From: Moniliophthora roreri
Taxonomy: Eukaryota > Basidiomycota > Agaricomycetes > Agaricales > Marasmiaceae
Reading direction: 5' to 3'
Assembly (NCBI GenBank): GCA_001466705.2
Contig: LATX02000181.1
Coordinates: 434,001-498,000, forward strand
DNA: 64,000 nucleotides
Positions 35,370 through 47,120 of the stretch are shown here, one piece after another. The notes beneath the pieces were generated by a model. It was not told where the DNA came from, did not search any database, and saw nothing but the letters and a program-made list of their open reading frames with translations. Position 1 is the first letter of the stretch. Each line of letters begins with the position of its first letter. A program made the translations under genes and the position numbers.

Positions 35370-37600
35370 CTAAACACGCTCATCAGCACCAAGGCCTCCA
35401 ACTCCGTTGCCCTGCTCGCTTCGTTCTACCGGCCTCGGAACGCCTTGACCATCGTCATTCACCTCGTGGTCAGACCGAGGAATGCTGCCTTCATTTTCTT
35501 TTCGAGGATGATCAGGATTGGTAATCGGGAGGGGAATACCTGCATCTGTGGCTGGAGCCATTGACTCTTCAGAAGGCCTAGGGATAGGCGTAAAGTAGCC
35601 TGCAGGCAGATGTCCTATCTCTATAACCCGTGAAGTCACCTGGTTCCAGGCCGAAATCAGTTTTGGGCGTTCTTCGTCATCACGATACCAATCATAATGC
35701 GGTTCGTGTAAACGCCGAGATATGATCTGACCATGGACGAAACGTATGAACTCCTGCCCGCAGGTACTTGTCGCTACGTACGAAGTAAAATCTGTACTGT
35801 CGAGATGGTTTGTCAAGGCAGAAATGAAAGCTAAACGTTCCCTGTCATGGCGTTCTTCGTCGTACCCTGAATGCGTAGAGAAAGCGTCTTCGAAGAAAGG
35901 TAGCAATCGCGAACTCCGCTCCTGGACATCAGGATCGTCATGTGTCCACAATTTCTCAACGACGGTGAATGGTACGACGAACCGAAGGTTCACGAGTTTC
36001 TGCAGTTCTGCTTGGTGTGCCGTGATGGAATCTATGAGACGATCAAAGTCGTGCATGAGGGTGTCCGAGTTCGTGTTGCTTGCCAATGCCTGCCAGTACT
36101 GATGATAATACAGTAACCTGGTCCCTTCCGAGTGGAGAAGAGTAGGATACCTCAAAGTCGGCCCAGGTGTAAATCTCATATACCAGTCCAGGGATCCCCA
36201 AAATGATCCCCAATCGCTGAACCGGAGGTCAACATCCGGCTTTTGGATATCTCTCCACATTGTGAACTTCCAATCCTCAAGGACAGCTGACATCGCGACA
36301 GAAGGAGGGATTGTTCCCAAGACATTCTGAAGATGAGGGAGCATCGACGGACTGTCCTGGAATGCAGTGAATGCCCATTGGAATGCGCGTAACTCATAGA
36401 TGCTGAGAAGCGAGGAGTCCTCCGACCGAAATCTCGACCGTCTGATCACTTGAAGGTCTAATGAGGACCAGTCTGAGGCTGGGATCCGTGTCCATCCAAA
36501 CCATCTCATCGTATAGGAATTGATGAAGGAAGTTTGCTGGAACGCACGGAGGACTTTGACTGAGAGATAGTAAACTGCCCAAGCCTGCGGTGATTTGTAC
36601 GGACAAATGAAATAGTAGGATCGTATACGGGACCCCGCTGTCCGATTCCAGAGGATGTAGGCCAATGTCGGGAGGAATGTAGTAACAAAATACAGTCCTG
36701 CACTGAGCATGACTGCAACCAAGCAGAACGCAAATGGGATGAGATGCCGGTTCCATAGTAGATCCAGGATCCCGACGAAAAAGAACAGCAACGCCACCTC
36801 GAGTAGGATGGGTAGCACCGATAAGAATGGTGACACACCCCATTTCTCAAAGCTATCTCGGCGCATCTGACGCAGCCCCAACGCCTCTGCCGGTGTTGTG
36901 GTTGGTGGGTCTCGCTGTTGCTCCCGAAGCCACTGCTTACACAGAAGCCCAAAAAGTGCAGATGTAAGGCTGAAAACGAGGCTGAGAAACCAGAAACAAT
37001 TGATACGAATGGAAGATGCATCTGGTTTGAATTCTGGGCGTTCGAGAGGAATGGGCTGTGAGGTATTCAGTTGCATTGAGATTTGGGTGAGGAGCACGAC
37101 TGTGATATCTGCGGGATCTTCTGAGAGCCACTGGTATGCTTCAATGAGGAATGCGGTGACGACAGCGGAGAAGAGACCGGCCTGTTTGAGCGTCAGAAAA
37201 GACATAGTCAAGACTCAAGAGTAGACGTACAAAAACCAGTAAGGTATCAATGTCGTCCCTCCAATTCTTCACCATTCCATCGTCGTATTTTTCGACTTCC
37301 AATGTCAGCCTCTCCCATGATTGTTGAACCGTAGGTCCCGTCTTTTCTTCGACCTTTCCTGTAGCATCGGCTGGTGAAGCTGCTTCATGGTGCGACGTAG
37401 GCTGTGAGTGACACCAGTGAACACACTGTATACAAATTGAAACATTGGTTGAACCTCGTCTTCTCGTATAGACTGCGCCGGTGAAGGCGGTAGTGGTATT
37501 TGCGTAGCCGATACTGGCTGTGAATTAGTCTGAAGGAAAATGTGAGTAAAAAATTTATTTCACCATGAATTTACCAACATACCGGGTCGACAGTCGACAT
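35370..37600 (-). CDS. DUF6535 domain membrane protein (intact copy)
   Basis: The main exon is 37181-35370 (604 codons). It is preceded by an exon ending at 37231 that encodes EKTGPTVQQSWERL and NWRDDIDTLLVF, joined to AGLFSAVVTAFLIEAYQWL; the likely start ATG is at 37600 (MSTVDP) with an intron at about 37543-37584. A further short intron with acceptor CACAG lies near 37400-37450, but its donor is uncertain. DUF6535 proteins are an expanded, uncharacterised basidiomycete family. The characteristic W-x-x-D-I-D-T-L-L-V-F-A-G-L-F-S-A-V-V-T-A-F segment is present, followed by IRINCFWFLSLVFSLTSAL, LLCKQWLREQQ and two further hydrophobic helices. The long C-terminal part (about 400 aa) is soluble-looking and helical. 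Function unknown. It is the likely parent of the broken copy at 38.4-40.6 kb. Confidence 0.85.
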
Positions 37601-38408
37601 TGCTGGCCCTAAACGACCAGCGGAACTTCAAGGCGCTTGGACTTGGCAGCCTGCGAAATGTTATCCATTGGGTGAAAGTGATGGTGGTGTGAAGAAAAAG
37701 AGACGCGCGTCTTCAATACTCAAGCTTCAAGCTTCAAGTTCAATGATTACTGTATACGGAACGTGACGGCCGATGATCATGGCGAAAGGTGTTCATTTAG
37801 ATGAATTTATGGCTATAAAATAGAATCCTGTATTCTTCGTGTAACTACTACCTTAAGCAACGATTCCTAGACATACAGGTTTCCGAATCTGAAGGTACGG
37901 TAAACACGCCTTTCCGTCCTCGTTTTGATGATGTGAGGGAGGAGATGATGGGAGGAAGCAAGTTTTATTTTCCGTTGGGATGCAGAGTTCCTTGCCTGAT
38001 GACTAGGGCTGTGAACCATATAGGTACCGGAAAACGACCCATACCCAAAATGTCCAAACTTGTGGCCTTGGCTGCACTTCAACAGGCGTGAAGTATAATC
38101 CATTCGGTTATGGTACGTTACTCGAGCAGAGCTTGGATCGTTTATCGTTACGCCGAAACCTCATCATACCCGGTGGATACGTCGTATGTGGAAAGTGTCA
38201 TAGACGGAGGGAAGCAGCCGCACGGAACCCTGCTCTTGGACTTTGGGGATGCAGTGTGTCTATAAGCTCCAGCACGGGGAAGGGAGAGATCCTGTAGATT
38301 GTTGTAGAAACACATGTCGCTGCCTCATTGTCGTATCATACAGCTCTCTTGTTGGATAGAGTAAGCACAAACTAGATAACACAATGAACAAATAGAAACT
38401 CACTCAGA
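37601..38408. other. Intergenic spacer between the DUF6535 copies
   Basis: No coding region seen. The right end (from about 38290) is homologous to the 3' flank of the intact copy (ACAGTAAGCACAAACTAGA-type stretch), so the duplication unit includes the 3' untranslated region. Confidence 0.45.
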
Positions 38409-40649
38409 CTAAACACGCTCGTCGGTACCAAGACCTCCAACTCTGTCGCCCTGCTCGCTTCGTTCTACCGGTCCTAGAACATCTTCACCACCACCATCCA
38501 TCTCGTGATCAGATCGAGGAATAGCGCCGCTCTCGCTTTCTTCTCGAGGAGGATCGTCAGGATTGATGACTGGGAAAGGGAGAGCTGCATCTGTGGCTTG
38601 AGTTGTTGACTCTTCATGAGGCTCAGGGATAGGCGCAAAATATCCTGGAGGCAGATGTCCTATCTCTGTAACCCGTTGAGTCGCCCGAGTCCAATCTGAC
38701 ATCAGCTCCTGACGTTGGTCCGTGGTCCAATGATCTGGTCCGGGTAAACGCTGATCGTGGGATATGATCTGACCATGAACGAAACGTATGAACTCCTGCC
38801 CGCGGGTACTTGTCGCTATGTACGAAGTGAAATCGGTACAGTTGAGATGGTTCAGCAGGACAGAGATGAAAACTAAACGTTCCCTGGCATGGTGTTCTTC
38901 ATAGCACTCTGAATGCGAGGAAAAACCGTCTTCAAGGAAGGGTAGCAATCGCAAACTCTGTTCCTGGACGTCAAGATCGTTGCATGTCCACAGTTTCTCA
39001 ATGACGGTGAATGGTATGACGAACCGAAAATCCACGAGTTTCTGCAGTTCCGCTTGGTGTGACGCGATGGAATCTACGAGACCATCAAGGGTGTGCATGG
39101 AGTGGCGCAAGTTCGTGATGCGTGCCAATTCCTGCCAGTACTGATGAAAATGCAGTAACGTAATCCGTTCGGAGTGGAGAAGAGGAGGATACCTCAAACT
39201 CGGCTCAAGTGCATTGCTAACGTACCAGCCCGGTGATTCGCTAAGTTCTTCAAAATCACTGAACCAGAGCTCAACATCTGCCTTTTGGACATCTCTCCAT
39301 ATTGTGTACTCCCAACGCCTAAGGACAGCTGACATTGCAACAGAAGGAGGGATTGTTCCCAAGACGTTCTGAAGATGGGGTCGCATCGATGGACTGTCCT
39401 AGAATGCAGTGTATGCCCATTGGAATGCGCGTAACTCGTAGATGCTGAGAAGCGAGGGGTCCTCCGACCGAAATCTCGACCGTCTGATCACTCGAAGGTC
39501 TAATGAGGACCAGTCTGAGGCTGGGAACCCTGTCCATCCAAACCATTTCTCCATATAGGAATCAATGAAGGAACTACCTGTAGTGCACGGAGGACTTTGA
39601 CTGAGAGATGATAAAATGCCCAAGCCTGTGGTGATTTGTATGGACAAATGAAATAGTAGGATCGTATACGGGACCCCGCTGTCCGGTTCCAGAGGACATA
39701 GGCTAATGTCGGGAGGAATGTAGTGACAAAGTACAGTCCCGCACTGAGCACAATTGCAAAGAGGCAGAACGCGAACGGGATGGGATGCCGGTCCCACAAC
39801 AGATCCAAGATCCCAACGAAAAAGAACAGCAACGCCACCTCGAGTAGGATGGGTAGCACCGACAAGAATGGTGACACACCCCACTTATCAAAGCTATCTC
39901 GACGCATCTGTCGCAGTCCCAACGCCTCTGCCGGTGTCGTAGTTGGCGGGTCTCGCTGTTGCTCCCGAAGCCACTGCTTACACAGAAGCCCAAAAAGTGC
40001 AGATGTGAGGCTGAAAACGAAGCTGAGGAACCAGAAGCAATTGATACGAATGGAAGATGCATCTGGTTTGAATTCTGGGCGTTCCAGAGGAATGGGCTGC
40101 GAGGTGCTCAATTGCATCGAGATATGAGCGAGGAGCACGACTGTGGTATCTGCGGGATCTTCTGAGAGCCACTGATATGATTCAATGAGGAACGCGGTGA
40201 CGACAGCGGAGAAGAGACCGGCCTATATTTCAAGCGTTAGGAAGTCTACATGTGGTAGTATTGAGGTGGCAGACGTACGAAAACCAGTAGTGTATCAATA
40301 TCTTCCTTCCAATTCTTCACCGTTCCATCGTCATATTTCTCGATTTCCAATATCAGCTTCTCCCATGATTGTTGAACTGTAGGACCCGTCTTTTCTTCGG
40401 CCTTTCCTGTAGCATTGGCCGGTTGTGAAGCTGCTTCATGATGCGATGTAGGCTATGAATGACACCAATAAACACATTGTATACAAACTGAAACATTGGT
40501 CGAACCTCGTCTTCTCGTATAGAATGCGCTGATGAAGGCGGTAGTGGTATCTGCGTAGCCGATACTGGTGATGAACTGGTCTGGAGGAAAAGTGAGCGAG
40601 AATTGATGTGACGCTGGATTCATCAACATACCTGCCCGACACTTGACAT
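38409..40649 (-). pseudogene. Second DUF6535 copy, disabled
   Basis: It is collinear with the intact copy at 35370-37600, starting MSSVGQ at 40649, with the same GLFSAVVTAFLIE, FWFLSFVFSLTSAL and C-terminal GLGTDERV ends. Two lesions are visible. One base is missing just after VKVLRAL (near 39580), which shifts the frame. A CAG codon in the intact copy (AFQDSP) is TAG here at about 39400. The two halves remain highly similar to the parent, so inactivation is recent. The frameshift or stop could also be sequencing errors, but two independent lesions make that less likely. A downstream start at 39386 could still express a C-terminal fragment. Confidence 0.8.
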
Positions 40650-41375
40650 TGCTGGCACCAAGCAACTCAAGGCGCTTGGGTTCGACAGCTTGCGAAATGC
40701 CCGAAATGCCCTGTATGTGCGCGGTGATAGTGTGAAGGGAAAGAGAGTCCGTCTCTGCATCCCATATCAACTTTGTCCTCTGTTCTTCTTGCCAATCCTA
40801 GTCAGTACAGATGGCCTCATCAAGCGTACCAAACCGATTGCCGCGCTTCCTTCTGGAATTGTTACCTTTTACTGTATCATTGTTCATTTTATTGCGAGGC
40901 TCAACATCTTCCCACGTTCACCTCATTGTCAACTCCTCTCCGCGTCATCATACTCGGGTTATCGATTACAATCTCTCACCGGTTACCACGAAGCAAAGCA
41001 GCGCCCATGATACAGTAGTACTATAAATCAAAGCTTTACCATTCAAACTCTAGTTCCTCGATCTTTTGATCCCGAACCTCTCGTTGGCAGTAGGTCCACA
41101 ACGAGGACGGGAGGTGATAATGAGGCCATTCCAGCACAGGACACGGCAATTACATGCGTGTGGGGTCCTTCTCAAAGGCTGTCAGTGCGTTATCAAGATT
41201 CTTTGTTTTCTTGTACTCAAAATTACGCGATAGCCGCACATGAGCCTCGAGGCCGAGGACAAGCCAACAGTACGACAAAGAAGGAGGGATCTCCGGGGGC
41301 CTCAGGGTCCAAGAGGTTATAAATGAACTTTAAAACTTGGCCCTTTCATCAAATCTTCCTCCCTAATCCCTCATC
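40650..41375. other. Intergenic region
   Basis: Upstream region of the first helicase gene and of the broken DUF6535 copy. No gene seen. Confidence 0.4.
41318..41324 (+). promoter_or_regulatory. TATA box of the first helicase gene
   Basis: TATAAAT, 51 bp before the ATG at 41376, which leaves a leader of about 20-25 nt. Motif and spacing only. Confidence 0.5.
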
Positions 41376-44300
41376 ATGGCTCAATACTGCTCCAACGTTC
41401 TTGCTACAGGAACATGTTCCAACGCAATGTGTCCCTTTGAGCACAATGTGCAAAAGTGCGAGCTTTGTTCCCTAGTTTTCCGAAGTGGTCAGAAGTACCA
41501 AGTCCATCTCAAGTCGAAGCAACACCAGTTGAAAGCTAGAGGAGAGACTGGTGCTCTCCTTTATTGCTCTGTCTGCGACAAGCGCATCTCAGGCATGGCT
41601 TCCTGGAAGAGACACGTAGGGACCTTGAAGCATCAGAGACGTGCCAAAGGCCAGGTCATTCAACCCGAAGAACCAGAAACAGTCCCGAATCACCAGTTCT
41701 GCGTTGCTTGCAATCGTCATATTTATAATAACGTTTGGGCCAAACATCTTCTCAACTCGAAACACAAAGATCGCGAACAGTTTCTTTCGTTCCAGTCGGC
41801 CGTGGAGGAGGCAGAGAAGGATAAGAACGGTATCGCAGTGCAGGGTACTTTTGACTTTGAGATCGTCGAGCTTCCTGCTGCGACAGCCGGAGTATCAGGA
41901 GAGGCTACTATCAGGACTAGCATCGCGTCCTCCCGTATCAACCTCGTCGAATACACGCTAGCTTCCTCTAAAGGACGCGCCTCATACTCCCCGTAAGTCA
42001 TTGACCTCTATCCACGACTCCAGCGCTTACACCTCGTTTTCTAGCTTTTCAGTTTCCATTCTTGGTTCAAACCGCGTCATCACTTATGGATCATCTCTAA
42101 AAGTTCTTGTCAAGATGCGACAGTGTTTCTTCGGTCGCCACGAGGATAGGCTCGAACTCGTCTTTGAAGACCTTCAGCTCAAGAAGCGGTTTATCATCGC
42201 ACGCACTTTACGCGTCATTGTCGGAAGCAAAGACGATCACAACAATCTTCGTCCAAAGGTGCCCTACGTACCCCGTAAACGATCCGCCATCAATCGTCAG
42301 CCAGAGTATGAGGTTGTCGAAGGAGAGATGCCTCCATCGACCAAGGCTATACCTTACATCGGAGCGCTTCCGCAGTCGAAGATACCCGGGTTTCTTGAGA
42401 GGTCGTTGGGGAACGGGAACGTGAAGGAGGTGGTTGATCACTTGCAGAAAGTGTATCTTCCAAGGGTGCTGAATGGTGAAACGTACGGGAAGCATTTTAA
42501 ACATCTTTTGTGGGCGGAAGAGTTTCAGATGGAGTAAGTCCTTGTGTTCTTGTCTATTTCTGTATACAATGCTAACTCCCTGACGATGAACAGACGTGAT
42601 TTGGAGCACTACGATATGTCCAACACTCCTCTTACTCGACATAACAACTACTATTAGTGGGTTTATTCACTTGATTGCCTGGCTCAATCTGATCTTTTCT
42701 TCTAGCCTAACCGTTCCAGGGCTTGCCGAGAAACGACCCAGTGTCCTTGTTGGTATGTATACTCCATTCTCACAGACCTTCCTTCATGCTAATGATTGTA
42801 TAGGTGACCGAATTCTAGTACAGCGCAACGGAAGCCTCCGAGGTCACTGGTTCGAGGGCGGTGTACACGTCGTTCGAAGGGAAGAGGTTGCCCTCAAGTT
42901 TCACTTCTCCTTCCCTCCCGGCTCTCCCACTGATCGGTATTCGGTGAGGTTCAAACTCAACCGCATACCATTGCGCCGACAACATCATGCACTTGACGCA
43001 GTCTTCACGCAAGACCGTGTCCTATTCCCTTCCCATGTTCATTTACCCACTGTCCCATTCCCGCCTCTTGGAAACCGGACATTCAATGCATTGATTGCGA
43101 CGAACGCGAGACAGATGCAAGCAGTGACGTCTATCGTTCGTATGCCTCCGGGTTCTGTTCCTTTTGTTATTTTTGGCCCGTAAGTCAAAGTTGCCCCATC
43201 GCTTCTTGAGCTTATAGTTGACATTGGCGGTAGCCCTGGTACCGGGAAGACAGTCACTGCAGTCGAAGCCATCCTTCAGCTACTCTCAACCAACCCCACA
43301 GCCCGAATCCTTGCTTGCGCACCTAGCAATTCCGCTGCAGACCTCATCGCAATGCGTCTTCGATCTCTCGGTGAATCCGGACTCTTCCGTGCCTACGCGC
43401 CTTCCAGAGCCAAAGAACTAGTTCCCCACGAGCTTCTCCCCTTCACATACCAAAACGCCCATGGTCACTTTTCCGTACCATTGCTTTCCAGAATGAAGCG
43501 CTTCCGTGCTGTGGTGACGACGTGTATCTCGGCCAACATCATTGCGGGTATTGGTATTCCAAGGGGTCATTATGCCCATATCTTTGTGGATGAGGCTGGA
43601 CAAGCTACGGAACCAGAGGTGATGATTGCGATCAAGACGATGGCAGACATGAATACCAATGTAGTTCTATCGGGGGATCCGAAGCAGCTAGGGCCGATTA
43701 TTCGATCAAGTGTTGCGCGCATGTTAGGACTGGAGCTGTCGTTCTTGGAGAGGTTGATGAATAGAGAGGCATATGATGAAGGTGAGGGGTACGGTAAATC
43801 GTAAGTTCCTTATACCTACTTGTTTCCCCCTTCATGGCTATGTGTCCTGATGACGCTATATATGTATAGCGTCGTGAAACTCACCAAGAACTACCGTTCG
43901 CATAACGCCATCCTCAAGTTTCCCAACGAACAGTTTTACGGCGGTGATTTGGAACCATGTGCAGACCCCAAGGTTGCCAATTTGTACCTCGGTTCCGTTC
44001 ACGTTGTCTCCAGCAAGTTCCCGATCGTCTTCCATGCTGTTTCTGGCAAAGACGACCGCGAGGCATCCTCACCTTCATTCTTTAACATAGACGAAGTAAC
44101 GACAGTGAAGTCATTGGTACAGAAGCTAAGGGCAGATCGGAGGATTCGGATCTGTGAGTTATGGCTTTTACTTTTTCATGGTCGTGTGTATCGCGTGTAG
44201 CTGACCTGTGTTGTTCGTTTTTCCCTTTAGCCGATAACGATATTGGTATCATCGCCCCGTACCATGCGCAAGTCTTGAAGCTTCGAAACGCCATGAGGGC

Positions 44301-44889
44301 TTTTGCTGATGGCATTAAAGTCGGCAGTGTTGAAGAGTTCCAAGGACAGGTGGGTGTTGAATGTTGTTCGCTCTTAGCATCCATGAGGTTCATATGTATT
44401 CTTTGCTGCAGGAACGAAAAGTCATCATCATCTCTACTGTCAGGAGCAGTCGCGAGTTTGTTCAGTATGATCTGCGTCATACATTGGGCTTTGTTGCTAA
44501 TCCTCGTCGTTTCAATGGTTGGTGTTTTGGGCTCATACTTCCGAGGATCTCTTGCTTATTTTCAACGCATAGTCGCTGTTACACGCGCACAGTCGCTCTT
44601 GCTCATTGTTGGAGATCCCTCAGTCCTGTCACTCGATCCGTTATGGCGTTCTTTCCTCAATTATGTGCATGTCAACGGAGGTTGGTTAGGTGCAGCTCCG
44701 TCTTGGGATACTCGAGAACCGGTCGATCCGGCGGGTGAGTATGATCAGATGATGAGGAACGCGGCGAGGGCGGATATGAATGCTTTTGCTCGGATGATGG
44801 AAGCCCTGACATTGAACGAGGTTGAGGCGCCCGAGGAAGGCGATGCCGATTTTGTGAACGTTGACAGACCGTGGAACGAGGCAGAGTAG
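41376..44889 (+). CDS. MOV10/SDE3-type RNA helicase with N-terminal zinc fingers (copy 1)
   Basis: Model: exons 41376-41992, 42045-42533, 42594-42656, 42706-42752, 42804-43179, 43234-43800, 43870-44153, 44231-44349, 44412-44517 and 44573-44889, 994 aa in frame. It is a superfamily 1 (Upf1-like) helicase: GPPGTGKT Walker [10 protein letters not shown] motif Ia, [11 protein letters not shown] motif [13 protein letters not shown] motif [12 protein letters not shown] motif [13 protein letters not shown] motif V and VAVTRAQ motif VI. The block before the helicase core ([19 protein letters not shown]...GGVHVV...VRFKLNR) is typical of MOV10/SDE3/Armitage, which act in small-RNA silencing; SAD-3 does so in Neurospora meiotic silencing. 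The N-terminus has a CCCH finger (C5, C14, C19, H23) and three C2H2 fingers of the matrin/U1 kind (CELC..H..H, CSVC..H..H, CVAC..H..H). A role in silencing is inference from the family. Confidence 0.92.
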
Positions 44890-45848
44890 GCGTGTTAGCG
44901 TCGTTGTATCTAGTGTACCTTACGATCTGTATCTTCACATACTGATTCCCCTACAACTTGAAATGTCACGATGTGCGTTTGTCCGGCGCCAAACATCTTG
45001 CTTCCGATTCTCTGCCTAGTCTCTGCCATGACTTCAACAATCTCTTTAGCAATCTCTTCAGCACTGATTTGCGCAGTTCCCGCATCTTTAATGACTGCTT
45101 TCGCACGAAACGTTCAGCGTGTCGCTGATTTTGGGAGATGTGGCAATCTTGGTTACGAAGGGAAAGGCTCATGATGGGTTTTCTACAACAGTCGAATTCG
45201 TCGGTGAATGGATATTCTGCTTGAGTAGGAGCGGAAGCTTGGTGCGTTTCCTCGTCGACTTGGCTCTCCTGGTCGCTTTTCGCTGAGATGCAAACACGAT
45301 TTCAGCTGCCATTCCCTAATGAAGGCTTTTGCACATACTATTCCTGCATCCGAGTCACTAGAAACTTTGAAGAGGACAATGAAAAGGTAAGAGTTATCTG
45401 ATCACGTCGATTCTTGAGAATCTGTTCAAGGTTTTAAAAACTAACCAGAGCAGTCTCAACGTAGTCTCATTCAAAAACAAGTTTCGACATACTTATAGAA
45501 GGCAATCTTCTATTCTCTTCTGCTGCGAAGAATTCTGTATGTGGCAATGTCAATGTTCCTATTGTTCTCTGGATTGGCACATTCCACACGACCCTCTTAT
45601 TTGGCAGCTGCTTTTTTACATCCATTGTGCATTAACTCCGAACGGGTGCGGCCACTAGCACAGACCCTTAGCCACAAGCACAGACCCTCAGCCACACCTG
45701 GGCTTGGTATAAAGGCTCACTTGGAAGTTTGGAATCTCCCCACTTCGAATACTTCTCACTTTCGTTTCAGTCATTGGTACACTGCGATAGATCTGTGATC
45801 TCCCTTTCATTCTTTTCACTATTATTATTCGCCCCTCTTCCAAGCAAG
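44890..45848. other. Intergenic region with a 20-bp direct repeat and TATA box
   Basis: No gene seen. AGCACAGACCCTTAGCCACA at 45657-45676 is repeated at once at 45677-45696 with one change. TATAAAG lies at 45708-45714, 135 bp before the zinc-ribbon gene start. Confidence 0.5.
45708..45714 (+). promoter_or_regulatory. TATA box of the zinc-ribbon gene
   Basis: TATAAAG just downstream of the tandem 20-bp repeat at 45657-45696, which could hold two regulator sites. Position only. Confidence 0.45.
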
Positions 45849-46573
45849 ATGTTCTGTAAGTCATCGCGGCCTCTTTCCTAGCAGAGTTGGTCTTGATCGC
45901 CCTTCTAGCTTTCTTCAAGAAAGCTCCAGCCACGGAACCCTACATATGTAGCAACAGGCATTGTGGTTACAAGAACGCTGAAAAATCGATTGCAGGCACC
46001 TACTATTGTCAGCACTGCTTCAAAGGAACATACCTAGTACCTCTTGCCTATGGCGTCTCTCCCGATGTTTGTCCTTTTCCTGATCTCTCCACTACTCCAA
46101 ACACCGTGACTGCCGCCCCGCCATCTTCCCAGAAGACTTACAGCTTCGACCCAAATGCCATGGTTCGGTCGCCTCCTCGCCAGGAAGCTGTGAATTACTC
46201 CACCCGCAGTCGTGATCATTGCAAGACCGCCGCCCCATCATCTTCCCAGAAGGCTTACAGCTCCGACTCAAATGCCATGGTTCGGTCGTCTCCTCGCCAG
46301 GAAACTGTGAATCGCTCCGCACCCCGTCATGATCGTTACAAGGCGGAGCAAAGGATGGCGAAGAAATTGGATTCCTGGGGTAAGCCACTTTCGCGGTCTA
46401 ATGCGACGAAGAGAATGGGGTCAGGCGACTCTCAAACCACTTCCTCTACCTATGCCCACGCATATGGGCATTCCAACATCTCATCGCGCCAATACGCCCA
46501 TTCTGCTGCTCACAAGTATTCGGATCCTGTTCAACAGTCCAGTGGATATCCCTATCACGCTGCCAAATATTAA
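45849..46573 (+). CDS. Small protein with one zinc-ribbon-like motif and a duplicated Ser-rich segment
   Basis: Model: a 7-nt first exon 45849-45855 (ATG TTC T), intron 45856-45908, second exon 45909-46573, 223 aa. Residues 15-40 hold four cysteines as C-x4-C and C-x2-C (CSNRHCGYK ... YYCQHC), likely one zinc site. After it come two adjacent 39-residue repeats starting TAAPPSSQK and TAAPSSSQK, each with NAMVRS.PRQE, so the gene grew by a 117-bp duplication (about 46110-46343). The tail is rich in Ser, His and Tyr. I do not recognise the family. It sits between the two helicase genes on the same strand. The very short first exon rests on splice-signal reading. Confidence 0.65.
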
Positions 46574-47120
46574 AACATGAGTAAGCCATGTTCGGTATCC
46601 TTATTTTTCTATGATGCTGATTTATGCCTAGGCAGTATTTTCTCCTTCCTCATTTCGCATTTCTCAGCTAGTCGCTAGTCGATTTTAGTTTAAACACCAA
46701 TCACTCCCTGTATCGATAGTTTTTCCGGTTATAAAACCAAATAGTATTAATCAAGCATAAGTATTACTGTATCTGTCCTGGTTTAGCAGTGCGAGTCACT
46801 GTCAACACACGGGAGCCTAACCATCGTGCTCTGCTGGAAACACGGAGAGGTGAAAACGAGGCGATCGTGATGACCAGTGCGCCACGGAAACTCGAGTAAC
46901 ACGCGGTGGTTGCTTGCCATGAGTTTTTCACAGGTTACTATGTGACAGACACAGGTTCTCGTTCCGTCGAACTTGCTGCCGAGCACCTGTCCGCAGCGTC
47001 AAGTCTGCCTCAATGAAGCCTCATGCACGCTGGATGGTGCACATATAATCCCCTTCCCAAGTGAAAACCTTCGTTCACCACTACCTTACCATCCTATCCA
47101 TATCTCACATAACATCCAAC
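46574..47120. other. Intergenic region, no gene recognised
   Basis: Nothing supported beyond flanks of the neighbouring plus-strand genes. Confidence 0.4.

Noticed and set aside
37143..37211. ATG at 37211 as start of the DUF6535 protein
   Set aside because: It lies in a GTACGT...CAG intron. The conserved segment before AGLFSAVVTAF is encoded in the preceding exon, so the true start is upstream.
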